48,407 bases of DNA, from the NCBI GenBank assembly GCA_002401955.1, contig NVUQ01000023.1, forward strand, positions 1-48,407. Direction: 5' to 3'. The notes beneath the pieces were generated by a model. That model was not told the DNA's origin. It worked only from the letters and a program-made list of their open reading frames with translations, and made no database searches. The translations under genes were made by a program, and so were the position numbers. The stretch comes from Flavobacteriales bacterium (lineage in GTDB: Bacteria; Bacteroidota; Bacteroidia; Flavobacteriales_E; Vicingaceae). Below are positions 1 through 9,663 of the stretch, piece after piece (within the stretch, counting starts at the first letter, position 1; every line of letters begins with the position of its first letter).

Positions 1-27
1 TTGGCCAAGAAGATTAACATCTCAAAA

Positions 28-55
28 AAAACTCCATTAAGGAGTTTTAAATTAT
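28..55 (+). terminator. Rho-independent terminator-like hairpin
   Basis: An 8-bp perfect stem, AAAACTCC at 28-35 and GGAGTTTT at 41-48, with a 5-base loop (ATTAA), is followed by an AT-rich tract ending in a T run. It probably ends a transcript entering from the left edge. It lies just before the precursor peptide gene at 73. Confidence 0.6.
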
Positions 56-72
56 TTTTAAAACTAAATATT

Positions 73-255
73 ATGAATTTAGAAAATTTAAACGTTCAAT
101 AATTGAACACAGAAGAAATGAAAGACACTGATGGTGGGTTCATTTTTTTACTAGCGATTGCTGCGGCTTTACTTTTAGGGGGTTGTGCAGCTAGCCGACC
201 TGTGATTGGAGGACCTCACGATGAATGTACTCCAGAATGTCCCTGTGGTGGCTGA
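73..255 (+). pseudogene. Double-glycine leader bacteriocin-like peptide with in-frame stop in leader
   Basis: Reading from ATG 73 gives MNLENLNVQ, then TAA at 100-102, then in the same frame LNTEEMKDTDGG and a 38-residue core ending in TGA at 253-255. The two parts together look like one continuous double-glycine leader of the kind cut by C39-peptidase ABC exporters. The stop sits where Glu (GAA) is common in such leaders, so one G-to-T change would explain it. The core is hydrophobic and Gly/Ala-rich at first, then Cys-rich (Cys at core positions 16, 30, 34 and 36), ending CPCGG. Such peptides are known in Bacteroidota as bacteriocin-like substrates. TTG 103 or ATG 118 could restart translation but would lose most of the recognition helix. 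The dedicated exporter genes follow downstream. The call rests on the Gly-Gly leader pattern and context, not on a homology search. Confidence 0.7.
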
Positions 256-264
256 TTTTATTCA

Positions 265-298
265 AACAGGTTATTCATTGTGAATAACCTGTTTTTTA
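265..298 (+). terminator. Rho-independent terminator after the peptide gene
   Basis: A perfect 13-bp stem, 265-277 pairing with 281-293, has a TTG loop and runs into TTTTTT. It lies 9 bases after the peptide stop codon and would separate the small peptide transcript from the exporter genes. Confidence 0.85.
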
Positions 299-325
299 AA
301 TTAAGATTTCAAATATTGATTTTTC

Positions 326-874
326 ATGAATTTCAAAATAGTATTATATTTAGTAATAATAACTAGAGCTTTGGATGGTTTAACTACATATCTTGCAACC
401 CCAAATTTGCAATATGAGTTAAATCCTATTGTGCAATATTTCAATCTTGGGTGGATTGGATTTATTGTTTTAGGATTCATTTTTACAATCTTTGTTTTGT
501 GGCTTTCTTATTATAGTTTTAATCAAATTATTTTTTTTGATATTAAAGCAAATTCTTTAAAAAAATACGTTTCTATTTTTTTATATGGAAAACCTAACAA
601 GCTAGGTGATATATTCGCTATTCCGAGAAAACAACAACTTATCATATTTGTAGGGCAAGTTTTTCCTATTAGTTTAATTTACTATAGTGTTTTTTTAATT
701 ATAAATAATATTTTTATTTTCGGAACTTATCATAATGAGTTTTTATATTCTTTTTTTTTTAAAATTCATTCATATCATAACTTTATAGTTTCATCTGTTC
801 CTATAACTATCTTTTTAGTAGTCTCATATTTTTTTATGTATAAGAAATACAAAACTTATAACTTAAAGGATTAA
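326..874 (+). CDS. Polytopic membrane protein of unknown function
   Basis: A 182-residue, very hydrophobic, Phe/Tyr/Ile-rich protein with about four membrane segments: near residues 5-25, 44-66, 107-128 and 155-175. The N-terminal stretch ALDGLTTY followed by ELNP resembles small integral membrane proteins annotated as DUF5658-like, but this is a weak impression. It lies between the double-glycine peptide and the HlyD-type adaptor, on the same strand and 37 bases before the adaptor. An immunity or secretion-accessory role is therefore possible, by context only. The DNA is extremely AT-rich with long T runs. No catalytic motif is visible. Confidence 0.6.
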   Translation: MNFKIVLYLVIITRALDGLTTYLATPNLQYELNPIVQYFNLGWIGFIVLGFIFTIFVLWLSYYSFNQIIFFDIKANSLKKYVSIFLYGKPNKLGDIFAIPRKQQLIIFVGQVFPISLIYYSVFLIINNIFIFGTYHNEFLYSFFFKIHSYHNFIVSSVPITIFLVVSYFFMYKKYKTYNLKD

Positions 875-910
875 TCCTTTTTTAGCTAGAATAAAAAAAG
901 AGATTTTATT

Positions 911-2056
911 ATGATTCCTGCAAACCTTATCCAAAATACTGCTGCTTTTTATTTGAAAAGTATGGAGAATAAAAAACGAATTTCTATTTACTTAGTTGTT
1001 ATTATAGTTTTACCATTAGCATTAATTTCTCTTCCTTTTATTAGTATAAACATAACATTTCAAAGTAGAGGAGTAATAAGACCAAAATCTACAAACCACT
1101 CTATTCGGAGCCATTCCCACGCACATGTAAAGAAGGTTAGTATTGAAGAAAATAAACTTGTGAAAAAAGGTGATACACTGTTAGTTTTGGAGTTGGATAA
1201 ATTAGAAAATCAAATTACACTTAATCAAAATAAATTTAAAGAAGTTAAAGCATTTATTTCAGATTTAACAGAACTTACACAAACTAAATACAATTGTAAA
1301 GTAAATACTTTACTTTATCAAAAGGAATTACAAGAATACCGAGAAAAGCTGCAAGGGTTAAAAATAAAAGAATCTCATTTTAAATACGAATTTAATACTT
1401 CCAAAAATCTTTATGAAAAAGGCGTTATTTCTAATACAGAAAAATTAAAAACTGAATATGATTATAATTCCGTGTCTTCGGAAATTACTAACTTAAAAAA
1501 TAACCAATTAAGTAAATGGCAAAATCTATTACAGGGTTATTTACAAGACACAACAAGTACACAGTCAGAGCTTAGTCAACTCAAGAAAGAGCTTAATGAA
1601 ACTATCGTTATAGCATCTATTTCTGGAACAATCGTTAATTATATGGGGATTAAAGAGGGCGGATTTGTTAACTCAGGAGAAGTTATAGCAGAAATTTCCC
1701 CAAATGAAAATTTAATTGTGGAGTGCTATGTGTCTCCAAAAGAGATTGGTTATCTAAAAGAAAAGATGATAGTTAATTTTCAGGTAGATGCTTACAATTA
1801 TAATCAATGGGGCTTGGCAAAAGGAAAAGTAATAGAAATTTTTAATGATGTAAGCATTATTAATGACCAACCTGTGTTTAGAGTGCGTTGTAAATTAATA
1901 ACCAAACAAATGCAATTAAAAAATGGGTTTGCTGGTCAACTCAAAAAAGGAATGACTTTAACGGGCCGTTTTAAAGTAACGGAACGTACACTCTGGCAAT
2001 TGTTGTATGATGGGATGGATGATTGGCTAAATCCGAAAATAAATGATGAATTGTGA
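911..2056 (+). CDS. HlyD-family membrane fusion protein
   Basis: A 381-residue periplasmic adaptor predicted to link an inner-membrane ABC exporter to a TolC-like outer-membrane channel. One membrane anchor lies at about residues 24-48. A first lipoyl-like half follows, with HVKKVSIEENKLVKKGDTLL at about 72-91. A long coiled coil spans about 95-215, and the second lipoyl half is around IVIASISGTIVNYMG and EGGFVNSGEVIAEISP. A beta-barrel segment completes the C-terminus. Size and order are typical of adaptors that work with bacteriocin exporters. The split C39 ABC transporter and the TolC homologue follow on the same strand, completing a type I-like secretion set for the peptide at 73-255. The gene itself looks intact. 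Confidence 0.9.
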   Translation: MIPANLIQNTAAFYLKSMENKKRISIYLVVIIVLPLALISLPFISINITFQSRGVIRPKSTNHSIRSHSHAHVKKVSIEENKLVKKGDTLLVLELDKLENQITLNQNKFKEVKAFISDLTELTQTKYNCKVNTLLYQKELQEYREKLQGLKIKESHFKYEFNTSKNLYEKGVISNTEKLKTEYDYNSVSSEITNLKNNQLSKWQNLLQGYLQDTTSTQSELSQLKKELNETIVIASISGTIVNYMGIKEGGFVNSGEVIAEISPNENLIVECYVSPKEIGYLKEKMIVNFQVDAYNYNQWGLAKGKVIEIFNDVSIINDQPVFRVRCKLITKQMQLKNGFAGQLKKGMTLTGRFKVTERTLWQLLYDGMDDWLNPKINDEL

Positions 2057-2170
2057 TTGTTGAATTATGAATTTTAAAACTAAAAGGCATTGAGCAATAG
2101 GATTCCCTCTTTGAAGAGGGAGTGAGGGAGATGTTAAAGGACGACCTAAACGTTGTAAAATGAATTTTTC

Positions 2171-2326
2171 TTTGTCATTCAGAATAATAATTTACTTACG
2201 CTTTGGCGTATTTGTAAATTGAAGAGAAGAATCTAAAAAATGAAAAACGATTAATGAAAAGTAGATTCATCACATCGGGTTGTAGCTAAAACAAGTTTTA
2301 GACAAACCTTTGTTCTGAATGACAAA
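2171..2326. repeat. MITE-like element with 14-bp perfect terminal inverted repeats
   Basis: TTTGTCATTCAGAA at 2171-2184 is exactly inverted as TTCTGAATGACAAA at 2313-2326, bounding 156 bases with no gene. It sits between the adaptor and the exporter gene. The GTCATTC/GAATGAC ends recur in other intergenic spaces of this window (about 5920, 9350, 9535 and 10765), so it appears to be one copy of a dispersed family. The preceding bases 2057-2170 hold a purine-rich tract with a GAGGGAGTGAGGGAG repeat and no gene. Confidence 0.6.
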
Positions 2327-2334
2327 CGTGAAAA

Positions 2335-4490
2335 ATGAAAATAAAACAAAGAGATATAACCGATTGCGGAGCTGCTTGTTTAGGTGCAATTAGTAAGCAT
2401 TACAAATTACAGTTACCCATTTCTCGTATCCGACAAATTGCTGGTACCGATAAAAAAGGAACTAATGTTTTCGGTATGGTGCAGGCAGCCGAAAAATTAG
2501 GGTTTACGGCAAAAGGAGTGAAAGGCGATAAAGCAAGTTTGCCTGAAATTCCTTTGCCTGCTGTGGCTCACGTAATAGTAAAAGAACAATTACACCATTA
2601 TGTGGTAATTACCAAAGTAAAAGGAGAAAACATTACAGTAATGGACCCTGCTTTTGGTGAGTATAAAAAAATGACCATTACAGAGTTCGAAAAAGAATGG
2701 GCAGGTGTTTTGGTATTAATGGTTCCTAAAGAAGGAGAATTTAAAACAGGTAAACAAACCACTAGTGTAGGTAAGCGGTTTTGGGATTTGATAAAACCGC
2801 ATAAAACAATTTTAACCCAAGCTCTATTTGGTGCCGTAGTTTATACTTTAATTGGTTTAACTACCTCTATTTATATTCAAAAAATCACTGACTACGTGTT
2901 GGTTGATGGGAATAAAAATCTTTTAAATCTCTTAAGTGTCGTGATGCTTGCTTTATTAGTTATTCAAGTTTTTATTGGAGCGACTAAAAGTATCTATACT
3001 ATTAGAATTGGTCAAAAAATAGATGCTCAATTAATTTAGGTTACTACAAACATTTGCTTGATTTACCGCAACAGTTTTTTGATACTATGAGAGTGGGAGA
3101 AATTATATCAAGAATTAACGATGCAGTAAAAATTAGAGCATTTATTAATGATGTTGCCATTAATATTTTTGTAAATGTGTTAATTGTAGGCTTGTCATTT
3201 GCCATTATGTTTGCCTATCATTGGAAATTAGCATTAATTATGTTCTTGGTTATTCCTGTTTATTTAGGAGTTTATTTCTTAGTAAACAAATGGAACAAGA
3301 AACGAGAACGTAAAGTAATGGAAAAAGCAGCTGAGTTAGAAAATCAGTTAGTAGAATCAGTTACAGCAGTAAGAACCATTAAGCAGTTTGGCTTAGAAGA
3401 ATTTTCTAACCTAAAAACAGAAACACGTTTTATTGATTTATTAAGATCTATTTATCAATCAGGAATGAATAGTATTTTTGCTATGAGTTCAACAGAATTT
3501 ATGAGCCGCCTATTTACAATTGTGTTATTATGGTCTGGTTCTTATTTTGTGATAGACCAAAGCATCACCCCTGGAGAACTACTTTCTTTTTATGCATTAG
3601 TTGGTTATTTTACTAGTCCCATGTCTCAATTAATTGGAGCTAATAAATCCATACAAAATGCTTTAATAGCCGCAGATAGATTGTTTGAAATTATTGATTT
3701 AGAAATAGAAGAAACTCATAATAAAATTGATTTAACGGATGATTTAATTGGGGATATCATTTTTAAAGATTTAGCGTTTACCTATGGAACAAGAGCGGTA
3801 GTGTTTTCTAAATTTGATATCAAATTTAAAAAAGGAGAAATTACGGCTATAATTGGTGAGAGTGGTTCAGGTAAAACGACCATTACAGCTTTACTACAAA
3901 AACTATATCCTTTAAATGGTGGTAATATATTTATTGGAGATTACAATTTAGATCACATTAGCAATAAAAGTTTACGAAAACAAATAGGCGTAGTACCTCA
4001 AAAATTAGATTTATTTGCAGGTAATGTTGTAGAAAATATTGCCATTGGAGAATTTGAGCCTGATATGAAAAAAGTAGTTGATATCTGTACTCAATTGGGT
4101 ATTTTAGAATTTATAGAATGTTTGCCTGAAGGGTTTCAAACTTATTTAGGCGAAAATGGAGCATCGCTCTCGGGCGGACAGAAACAGCGTATTGCTATTG
4201 CTAGAGCTTTATATAAAAATCCTTCAATTTTAATTATGGATGAAGCAACCTCTTCTTTAGATAGTGTTTCAGAAGAATTTGTGCAAAAAACTATACATCG
4301 TTTAAAAGATGAAGGGAAAACGATTTTGTTAATTGCCCACCGTTTAAGTACAGTTATTAATGCGGATAAAATTATGGTATTAGAAAAAGGAAAGTTGATT
4401 GAAGAAGGATCTCATTCTCATCTATACCATCAAAAAAGGAAATATTATGATATGTGGCAAAAGCAAATGCCTAAATTAGAGTTAGTATAA
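2335..4490 (+). pseudogene. C39-peptidase ABC exporter (PCAT/bacteriocin type), split by a one-base frameshift
   Basis: A bifunctional exporter that would cut the double-glycine leader and pump the peptide out using ATP. Part 1 (2335-3039, 234 residues) has the C39 protease, with catalytic Cys11 in TDCGAAC, His87/88 in LHHYVVI and Asp104 in VMDPAFG, then the first membrane helices. It ends early at TAG 3037-3039. Part 2 continues in the -1 frame and is open from about 3040 to 4490. It holds the rest of the membrane domain and a full ATPase: Walker A GESGSGKTT, signature LSGGQKQR, Walker B ILIMDEA and H-loop AHR. Slipping one base at 3036 restores an unbroken QLILGYYKHLLDLPQQFFD, so the T run at 3035-3037 has probably lost one T. 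The full length, about 720 residues, fits the family. No classical slippery heptamer is present, so a deletion or sequencing error is likelier than programmed frameshifting. Confidence 0.88.
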
Positions 4491-4542
4491 ACCATTAATA
4501 GAAGCATTAAACCACTTATACTAAAATTATATTTTTTTACCG

Positions 4543-5910
4543 ATGGAAAAGTATATTTGCGTTTTATTAGTTAAAAGTATGAGAATAGTATTATTGATAA
4601 TTTTTATGGGATTTTTGAGTAGTTTTTCTGCTCAAGAAAAAAAAGTATGGACTTTAAAAGAGTGTGTTGATTACGCATTAGAAAACAACATCTCTGTTAA
4701 GCAATCAGAATTGGATAAAAACATTGCAATTGAAGATGTAAAAGCAGCCAAATGGAATTTTGCACCTAATTTAAATGCAAACGCATCACAAAATTTAAAT
4801 TTTGGTTCATCTATAGGAGTTTCGGGATCTCGAATTCCGGCAGATTTTAGGTCAAATAATTTTGGAATTAATTCATCTATTAATTTGTTTGATGGGTTTG
4901 CTAATGTTCAAACGCTAAAACAATCTAAAATAGGTGTTGAAGCCCAAGACGCTGCAATAGCAAAAATGAAAAACGATATAGCTTTAAATGTGGTAAATGC
5001 TTATTTGCAAATTTTGTTTGCTAAAGAACAATTAAAAGTAGCTGAGTCTCAATTAACAATTAGTGAGGCAGAAGTTAAACGAGTAGGAGAGCTGGTTAAT
5101 GCTGGAGTTTTACCTCAAGGTGATTTATTAAACATTAAATCTACATTAGCTAACGACCAACAAAGTTTAATAGTGGCACAAAACTCCTTAAGTATTTCTA
5201 ATTTAAATTTAGCCCAAACGCTACAATTAGAAACAACTGTTATTGAGGTGGAAGAGGTGAGTGTTGATGTTCAAAATCAAACTATTTTGAGTAATGATGT
5301 TACAACTATTTATAACAAAGCAAATGAAACTTTCCCTGAAATAAAATTGGCGGAGCTAAATATTTTAAGTGCAGAAAAAAGTATAAAAATAGCTAAAGCA
5401 AATTATTACCCTTCTTTAACTGCTAGTTTTGGACTGAATACTGCCTATCAACACAGGCAAGGTTCTACAGATATTTCACCATTTTTATTTAGCGAGCAAA
5501 TAGACGATAATTTAGGTCAATCAATATCGTTATCATTAAACATTCCGATATTTAACCGTTACCAGTTTAGAAGCAATGTAAATAAGTCTAAAATTAATTA
5601 TGAGAAGATAAAATACAATTTAGAAAGTGAGCGTTTGCGTTTACAGCAAACAATACAAACAGCCTATACAGATGCATTGGCTTCTTCTAAAGCCTACGAT
5701 GCTTCAATTACCTCTGTAGAAGCACAAACCAAAGCATTTGATTATGCACAAGAGCGTTTTAAAGCTGGGGCAATTAATTCTTTTGATTTTAATCAAACTA
5801 AAAACAACTTGGTTAATGCTCAATCTCAACTCATACAAAGTAAGTATGACTTTATGTTTAAACTTAGAGTATTAGAGTTTTACTACGGAGTTCCTTTTAT
5901 AGGTGAGTAA
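4543..5910 (+). CDS. TolC-family outer-membrane efflux protein
   Basis: A 455-residue protein with a signal peptide ending near SSFSAQ, then WTLKECVDYALENN, the usual opening of Bacteroidota TolC proteins. Two outer-membrane efflux repeats follow (about 40-240 and 265-450), rich in long amphipathic helices and Gln/Asn/Ala heptads. The C-terminus ends FYYGVPF. It would form the outer-membrane tunnel of the tripartite exporter with the HlyD adaptor and ABC protein upstream. The gap to the ABC gene is about 50 bases. ATG 4543 is kept; an internal ATG at 4579 would give a more conventional signal peptide and is a fair alternative. The gene is intact, unlike its partner exporter. Confidence 0.9.
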   Translation: MEKYICVLLVKSMRIVLLIIFMGFLSSFSAQEKKVWTLKECVDYALENNISVKQSELDKNIAIEDVKAAKWNFAPNLNANASQNLNFGSSIGVSGSRIPADFRSNNFGINSSINLFDGFANVQTLKQSKIGVEAQDAAIAKMKNDIALNVVNAYLQILFAKEQLKVAESQLTISEAEVKRVGELVNAGVLPQGDLLNIKSTLANDQQSLIVAQNSLSISNLNLAQTLQLETTVIEVEEVSVDVQNQTILSNDVTTIYNKANETFPEIKLAELNILSAEKSIKIAKANYYPSLTASFGLNTAYQHRQGSTDISPFLFSEQIDDNLGQSISLSLNIPIFNRYQFRSNVNKSKINYEKIKYNLESERLRLQQTIQTAYTDALASSKAYDASITSVEAQTKAFDYAQERFKAGAINSFDFNQTKNNLVNAQSQLIQSKYDFMFKLRVLEFYYGVPFIGE

Positions 5911-5968
5911 TATCTAAACGTCATTCAGCGCGATATTTTGTCAAATTTTTAATTTGCAATCAAAATAA

Positions 5969-6101
5969 CATGATGAATCTTTAGAGTTTAATACCGTAAC
6001 TATTCTCCCTTTGAGAGGAGATTAAGAGGGGGTGTCATTCTCAGTACATTTAGTTATTACGTCATTGCGAGGCACGAAGCAATCTTATTCATAATAGCAA
6101 G
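5969..6101 (+). repeat. Dispersed intergenic repeat, copy A (inverted partner at 9171-9308)
   Basis: This 133-base stretch matches, in inverted orientation and at high identity, bases 9171-9308. It includes GTCATTGCGAGGCACGAAGC and an AGATTAAGAGGGG tract. Flanking bases 6111-6140 also match, inverted, sequence near 9600-9640, so the shared segment may be longer and interrupted. The motif CATTGCGAGG with GAAGCAATC resembles repeats scattered in many bacterial genomes. There is no coding potential across 5911-6180. Confidence 0.8.
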
Positions 6102-6180
6102 CCAGGTATGACAACTTAGATAACGAAACTAAAATGTGCTGTTTGTAGCTGAAAGCTACAAACGGTAATCATTTCTAAAT

Positions 6181-6534
6181 TTAAACTTTCTTCATGGTCG
6201 GTTTTTTCTCTAGCCTAACATTGTATTCATTCATTGCTTTTTGAATAGCCTCATTTAAAATAGGATCATCCATAGGGCTACCTTTGTTTGTACCAAAATC
6301 ATCATCAAGATCATCATTATTCATGTATAATTCAATAAGGATACCGTCAAGTTGTTTTAAAATCATTGACCTAGTCATATCAAGAGCCTCCTCATGACTC
6401 AGGTCATCATATTGCATATCTAAACACTGCATATGGCTAGTAATAGCAGCAGCGGTTAATTCAAAAGATAAGTCAGGACTAATGTCTTCTTCAGTTTTAA
6501 CTTTTTTAAGTTTGTTAATTATATCATTAAACAT
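6181..6534 (-). CDS. Small acidic protein of unknown function
   Basis: I do not recognise this gene. From the ATG at 6534 it encodes 117 residues starting MFNDIINKLKKVKTEEDIS. An in-frame ATG at 6624 would add 30 residues that look like untranslated sequence, so the shorter start is preferred. The protein is predicted mostly helical and acidic, with a DDLDDDFGTNKG loop and no signal or membrane segment. It stands alone on the minus strand between the exporter operon and the candidate RNA region, flanked by repeat copy A. Nothing in the neighbourhood suggests a role. Confidence 0.6.
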   Translation of the reverse strand: MFNDIINKLKKVKTEEDISPDLSFELTAAAITSHMQCLDMQYDDLSHEEALDMTRSMILKQLDGILIELYMNNDDLDDDFGTNKGSPMDDPILNEAIQKAMNEYNVRLEKKPTMKKV

Positions 6535-6782
6535 AGTTGTATTTTTATTATTAAGTTTTTCTTGTTGGTTCTGCACATTATACCGATTTGTAATCAAAAT
6601 GCCCGATAATTTCATTACTCTCATTCTCTAGCTTTGATTATCTATCGGCATTATACAAAAACCATTGTTGGGTGTTTTGAAATTAAATTTTGATAAGATC
6701 AAAGGTACATAATTTGTCTTGTTAAAAAAGCAAATTATGTTCAAGCGTTATCATTATCCAAAAATCATCATTTTACAAGCAG

Positions 6783-6790
6783 TATATTTG
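6783..6790 (+). promoter_or_regulatory. Bacteroidota -7 element TATATTTG
   Basis: TATATTTG matches the TAnnTTTG -7 box of the Bacteroidota primary sigma factor. No start codon with a credible gene follows before 7079, but a self-complementary segment begins about 55 bases downstream. This suggests it drives a non-coding RNA. A clear TTTG -33 box is not seen. Confidence 0.4.
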
Positions 6791-6796
6791 TTTCTT

Positions 6797-6930
6797 TAGG
6801 AGCTTAATTAAGAATAGAATTAATTATTTAGACTAATGTGACAGGCGAGTTTAGCGGAGTTGTAGATTCTCATTACAAAGTCTAACACCAAACAAGGTAA
6901 TCTTCAGCTTAGCCCAGTATAAACTCATCT
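6797..6930 (+). ncRNA. Candidate structured small RNA (possibly 6S-like)
   Basis: Three nested helices can be drawn. GAGTTTA (6847-6853) pairs with TAAACTC (6920-6926). GTTGTAGATT (6859-6868) pairs with AATCTTCAGC (6899-6908) with one mismatch. Alternatively, part of that helix is replaced by ATTAC (6872-6876) with GTAAT (6897-6901). Together they make a long, interrupted hairpin of about 80 bases, preceded by a TAnnTTTG box at 6783-6790. There is no open reading frame. The shape, a long rod with internal loops and a large terminal loop, would suit a 6S-like RNA such as the flavobacterial 6S family, but I cannot test this. The 5' and 3' ends are guesses. Confidence 0.35.
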
Positions 6931-7049
6931 CAAAACAATTGATTGACAGCTTGTTCTCTTTATTCAATAAATTTGTTGTTTTAGAAAAAAAAAGTATGAG
7001 TTTTTTATGATACCCCAAAAGAAATATTAATAGCTTTAAAGTAAATCCT

Positions 7050-7057
7050 TACATTTG
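7050..7057 (+). promoter_or_regulatory. Promoter -7 element TACATTTG for the ABC-F gene
   Basis: TACATTTG fits the TAnnTTTG consensus and lies 21 bases before the ATG at 7079, giving a short leader of about 15 bases. The same octamer occurs before hpt, purE and the tRNA gene in this window. Confidence 0.7.
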
Positions 7058-7066
7058 CAGCCTTAA

Positions 7067-8683
<1,617 letters not shown>

Positions 8684-8703
8684 TTAGAAACTTGTTATTC
8701 AGA

Positions 8704-8767
8704 GCAATATTTTTGTTTTGAGAGAATAAACTTCGTTAATCATTGGTTCTCGATACAAAAATATTGC
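8704..8767. repeat. Inverted repeat downstream of the ABC-F gene
   Basis: GCAATATTTTTGT at 8704-8716 is perfectly inverted as ACAAAAATATTGC at 8755-8767, and the inner flanks GAGA/TCTC extend the pairing. The loop is about 30 bases. It may serve as a transcript end for the ABC-F gene or belong to the intergenic repeat family. Confidence 0.5.
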
Positions 8768-8856
8768 AGAATTTCACTCTAACTTACAATGATTAAGATA
8801 GATATCTTCACTTTGTTTTATTGCATCGCTAAAGTGTTGATAAAACATCGTTAAGG

Positions 8857-8922
8857 ATGACAGTTTTGGTTGAGAGATAACCGAACATGATCTTCAAAAC
8901 CACAATTGTGATTAAAAGGCGG
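8857..8922 (+). repeat. Direct repeat B, copy 1
   Basis: A 66-base segment beginning ATGACAGTTTTGG and containing GAGAGATAACC and CAATTGTGATTAAAAGG. It is repeated in the same orientation at 9537-9602 with a handful of substitutions. Confidence 0.8.
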
Positions 8923-9170
8923 CATTCAAAAAATTGATGTTCTAGTCGAAGTAAAAATTTAGTAAGACTGGAAAGTTGAGGGCTGGGGCCCGAAAATCAT
9001 CCAGCCGCACTTATTTTTAGGAAGAATAGGTTGTCAAGATTTTGCGAGCCTTGATTTTTTGCTTTCTTTTCTATCAAGAAAAAAGAAAGTGCCTGCACGG
9101 CATGAGTGCAAAAGGTAATTAAAAGATGAGCATAGTAAAACCTAACGCCATTTTGGGTTTGACCCGCAAC

Positions 9171-9308
9171 CTTGCTATTATGAATGAGATTGCTTCGTAC
9201 CTCGCAATGACGTAATAACTAAATGTACTGAGAATGATAAAACACCCCTCTTAATCTCCCCTCAAGGGGAGAACAGTTACTGTATTAAACTCAAAAGATT
9301 CATCATGT
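9171..9308 (-). repeat. Dispersed intergenic repeat, copy A' (inverted partner of 5969-6101)
   Basis: The reverse complement of this stretch aligns over its whole length with 5969-6101, with small substitutions and a few indels. The two copies face each other across the small minus-strand gene, the RNA candidate and the ABC-F gene, about 3.1 kb apart. Confidence 0.8.
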
Positions 9309-9389
9309 CATTTTCTATGCTTGCTTAAGCAAACAGAAAATTTAATTCAGAATGACAGTTTTGGTTAAAAACAATACGAGCCAACTCCT

Positions 9390-9408
9390 CCCCGGACTTG
9401 ATCCGGGG
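9390..9408. repeat. REP-like palindrome
   Basis: CCCCGGACTTGATCCGGGG is GC-rich and nearly perfectly self-complementary in strongly AT-rich surroundings. Very similar CCGGACTTGATCCGG units occur in repeats of many unrelated bacteria, so this looks like an imported or widely shared repeat core. Confidence 0.6.
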
Positions 9409-9536
9409 TCCAGATGCAAGAGATTACTTGGTGGAACAGAATAAATAATTCAAGCTAAAACAGTCTTGCTATTTTATAATAAGATTGCTTCCCGCTTTTG
9501 CTTTCGCAAAACACTCGCAATGTCGTAGTACTAAGA

Positions 9537-9602
9537 ATGACAGTTTTGTTTGAGAGATAACCAAGCGTGATTTTCAAAACCACCATTGTGATTAAAAGGT
9601 GG
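9537..9602 (+). repeat. Direct repeat B, copy 2
   Basis: The second copy of the 66-base unit at 8857-8922, same orientation. Here it is followed by GGTACAAACAGCATATTTTAG, which is also matched (inverted) near 6120-6140, so the repeat families overlap. Confidence 0.8.
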
Positions 9603-9663
9603 TACAAACAGCATATTTTAGTTTTCGATTATCTAATTCGTAGTTGTTTTTTCAAGACACATT

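Larger units (their letters stand above)
8684..9663. other. Gene-free 980-base spacer packed with dispersed repeats
   Basis: I find no credible gene. The spacer contains a 66-base direct repeat (8857-8922 and 9537-9602), the inverted partner of the 5969-6101 repeat (9171-9308), a CTTTCTTTTCT/AAAAAAGAAAG hairpin near 9061-9090, a palindrome CCCCGGACTTGATCCGGGG at 9390-9408, and a second CTCGCAATG/GATTGCTTC motif pair near 9483-9522. It reads as a landing zone where several mobile repeat units have accumulated between two convergent genes. Confidence 0.8.

Noticed and set aside
3028..3045. Programmed -1 frameshifting in the ABC exporter
   Set aside because: The site lacks an X XXY YYZ slippery heptamer and I see no strong stem-loop right after it. 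A lost T in a short T run is simpler.
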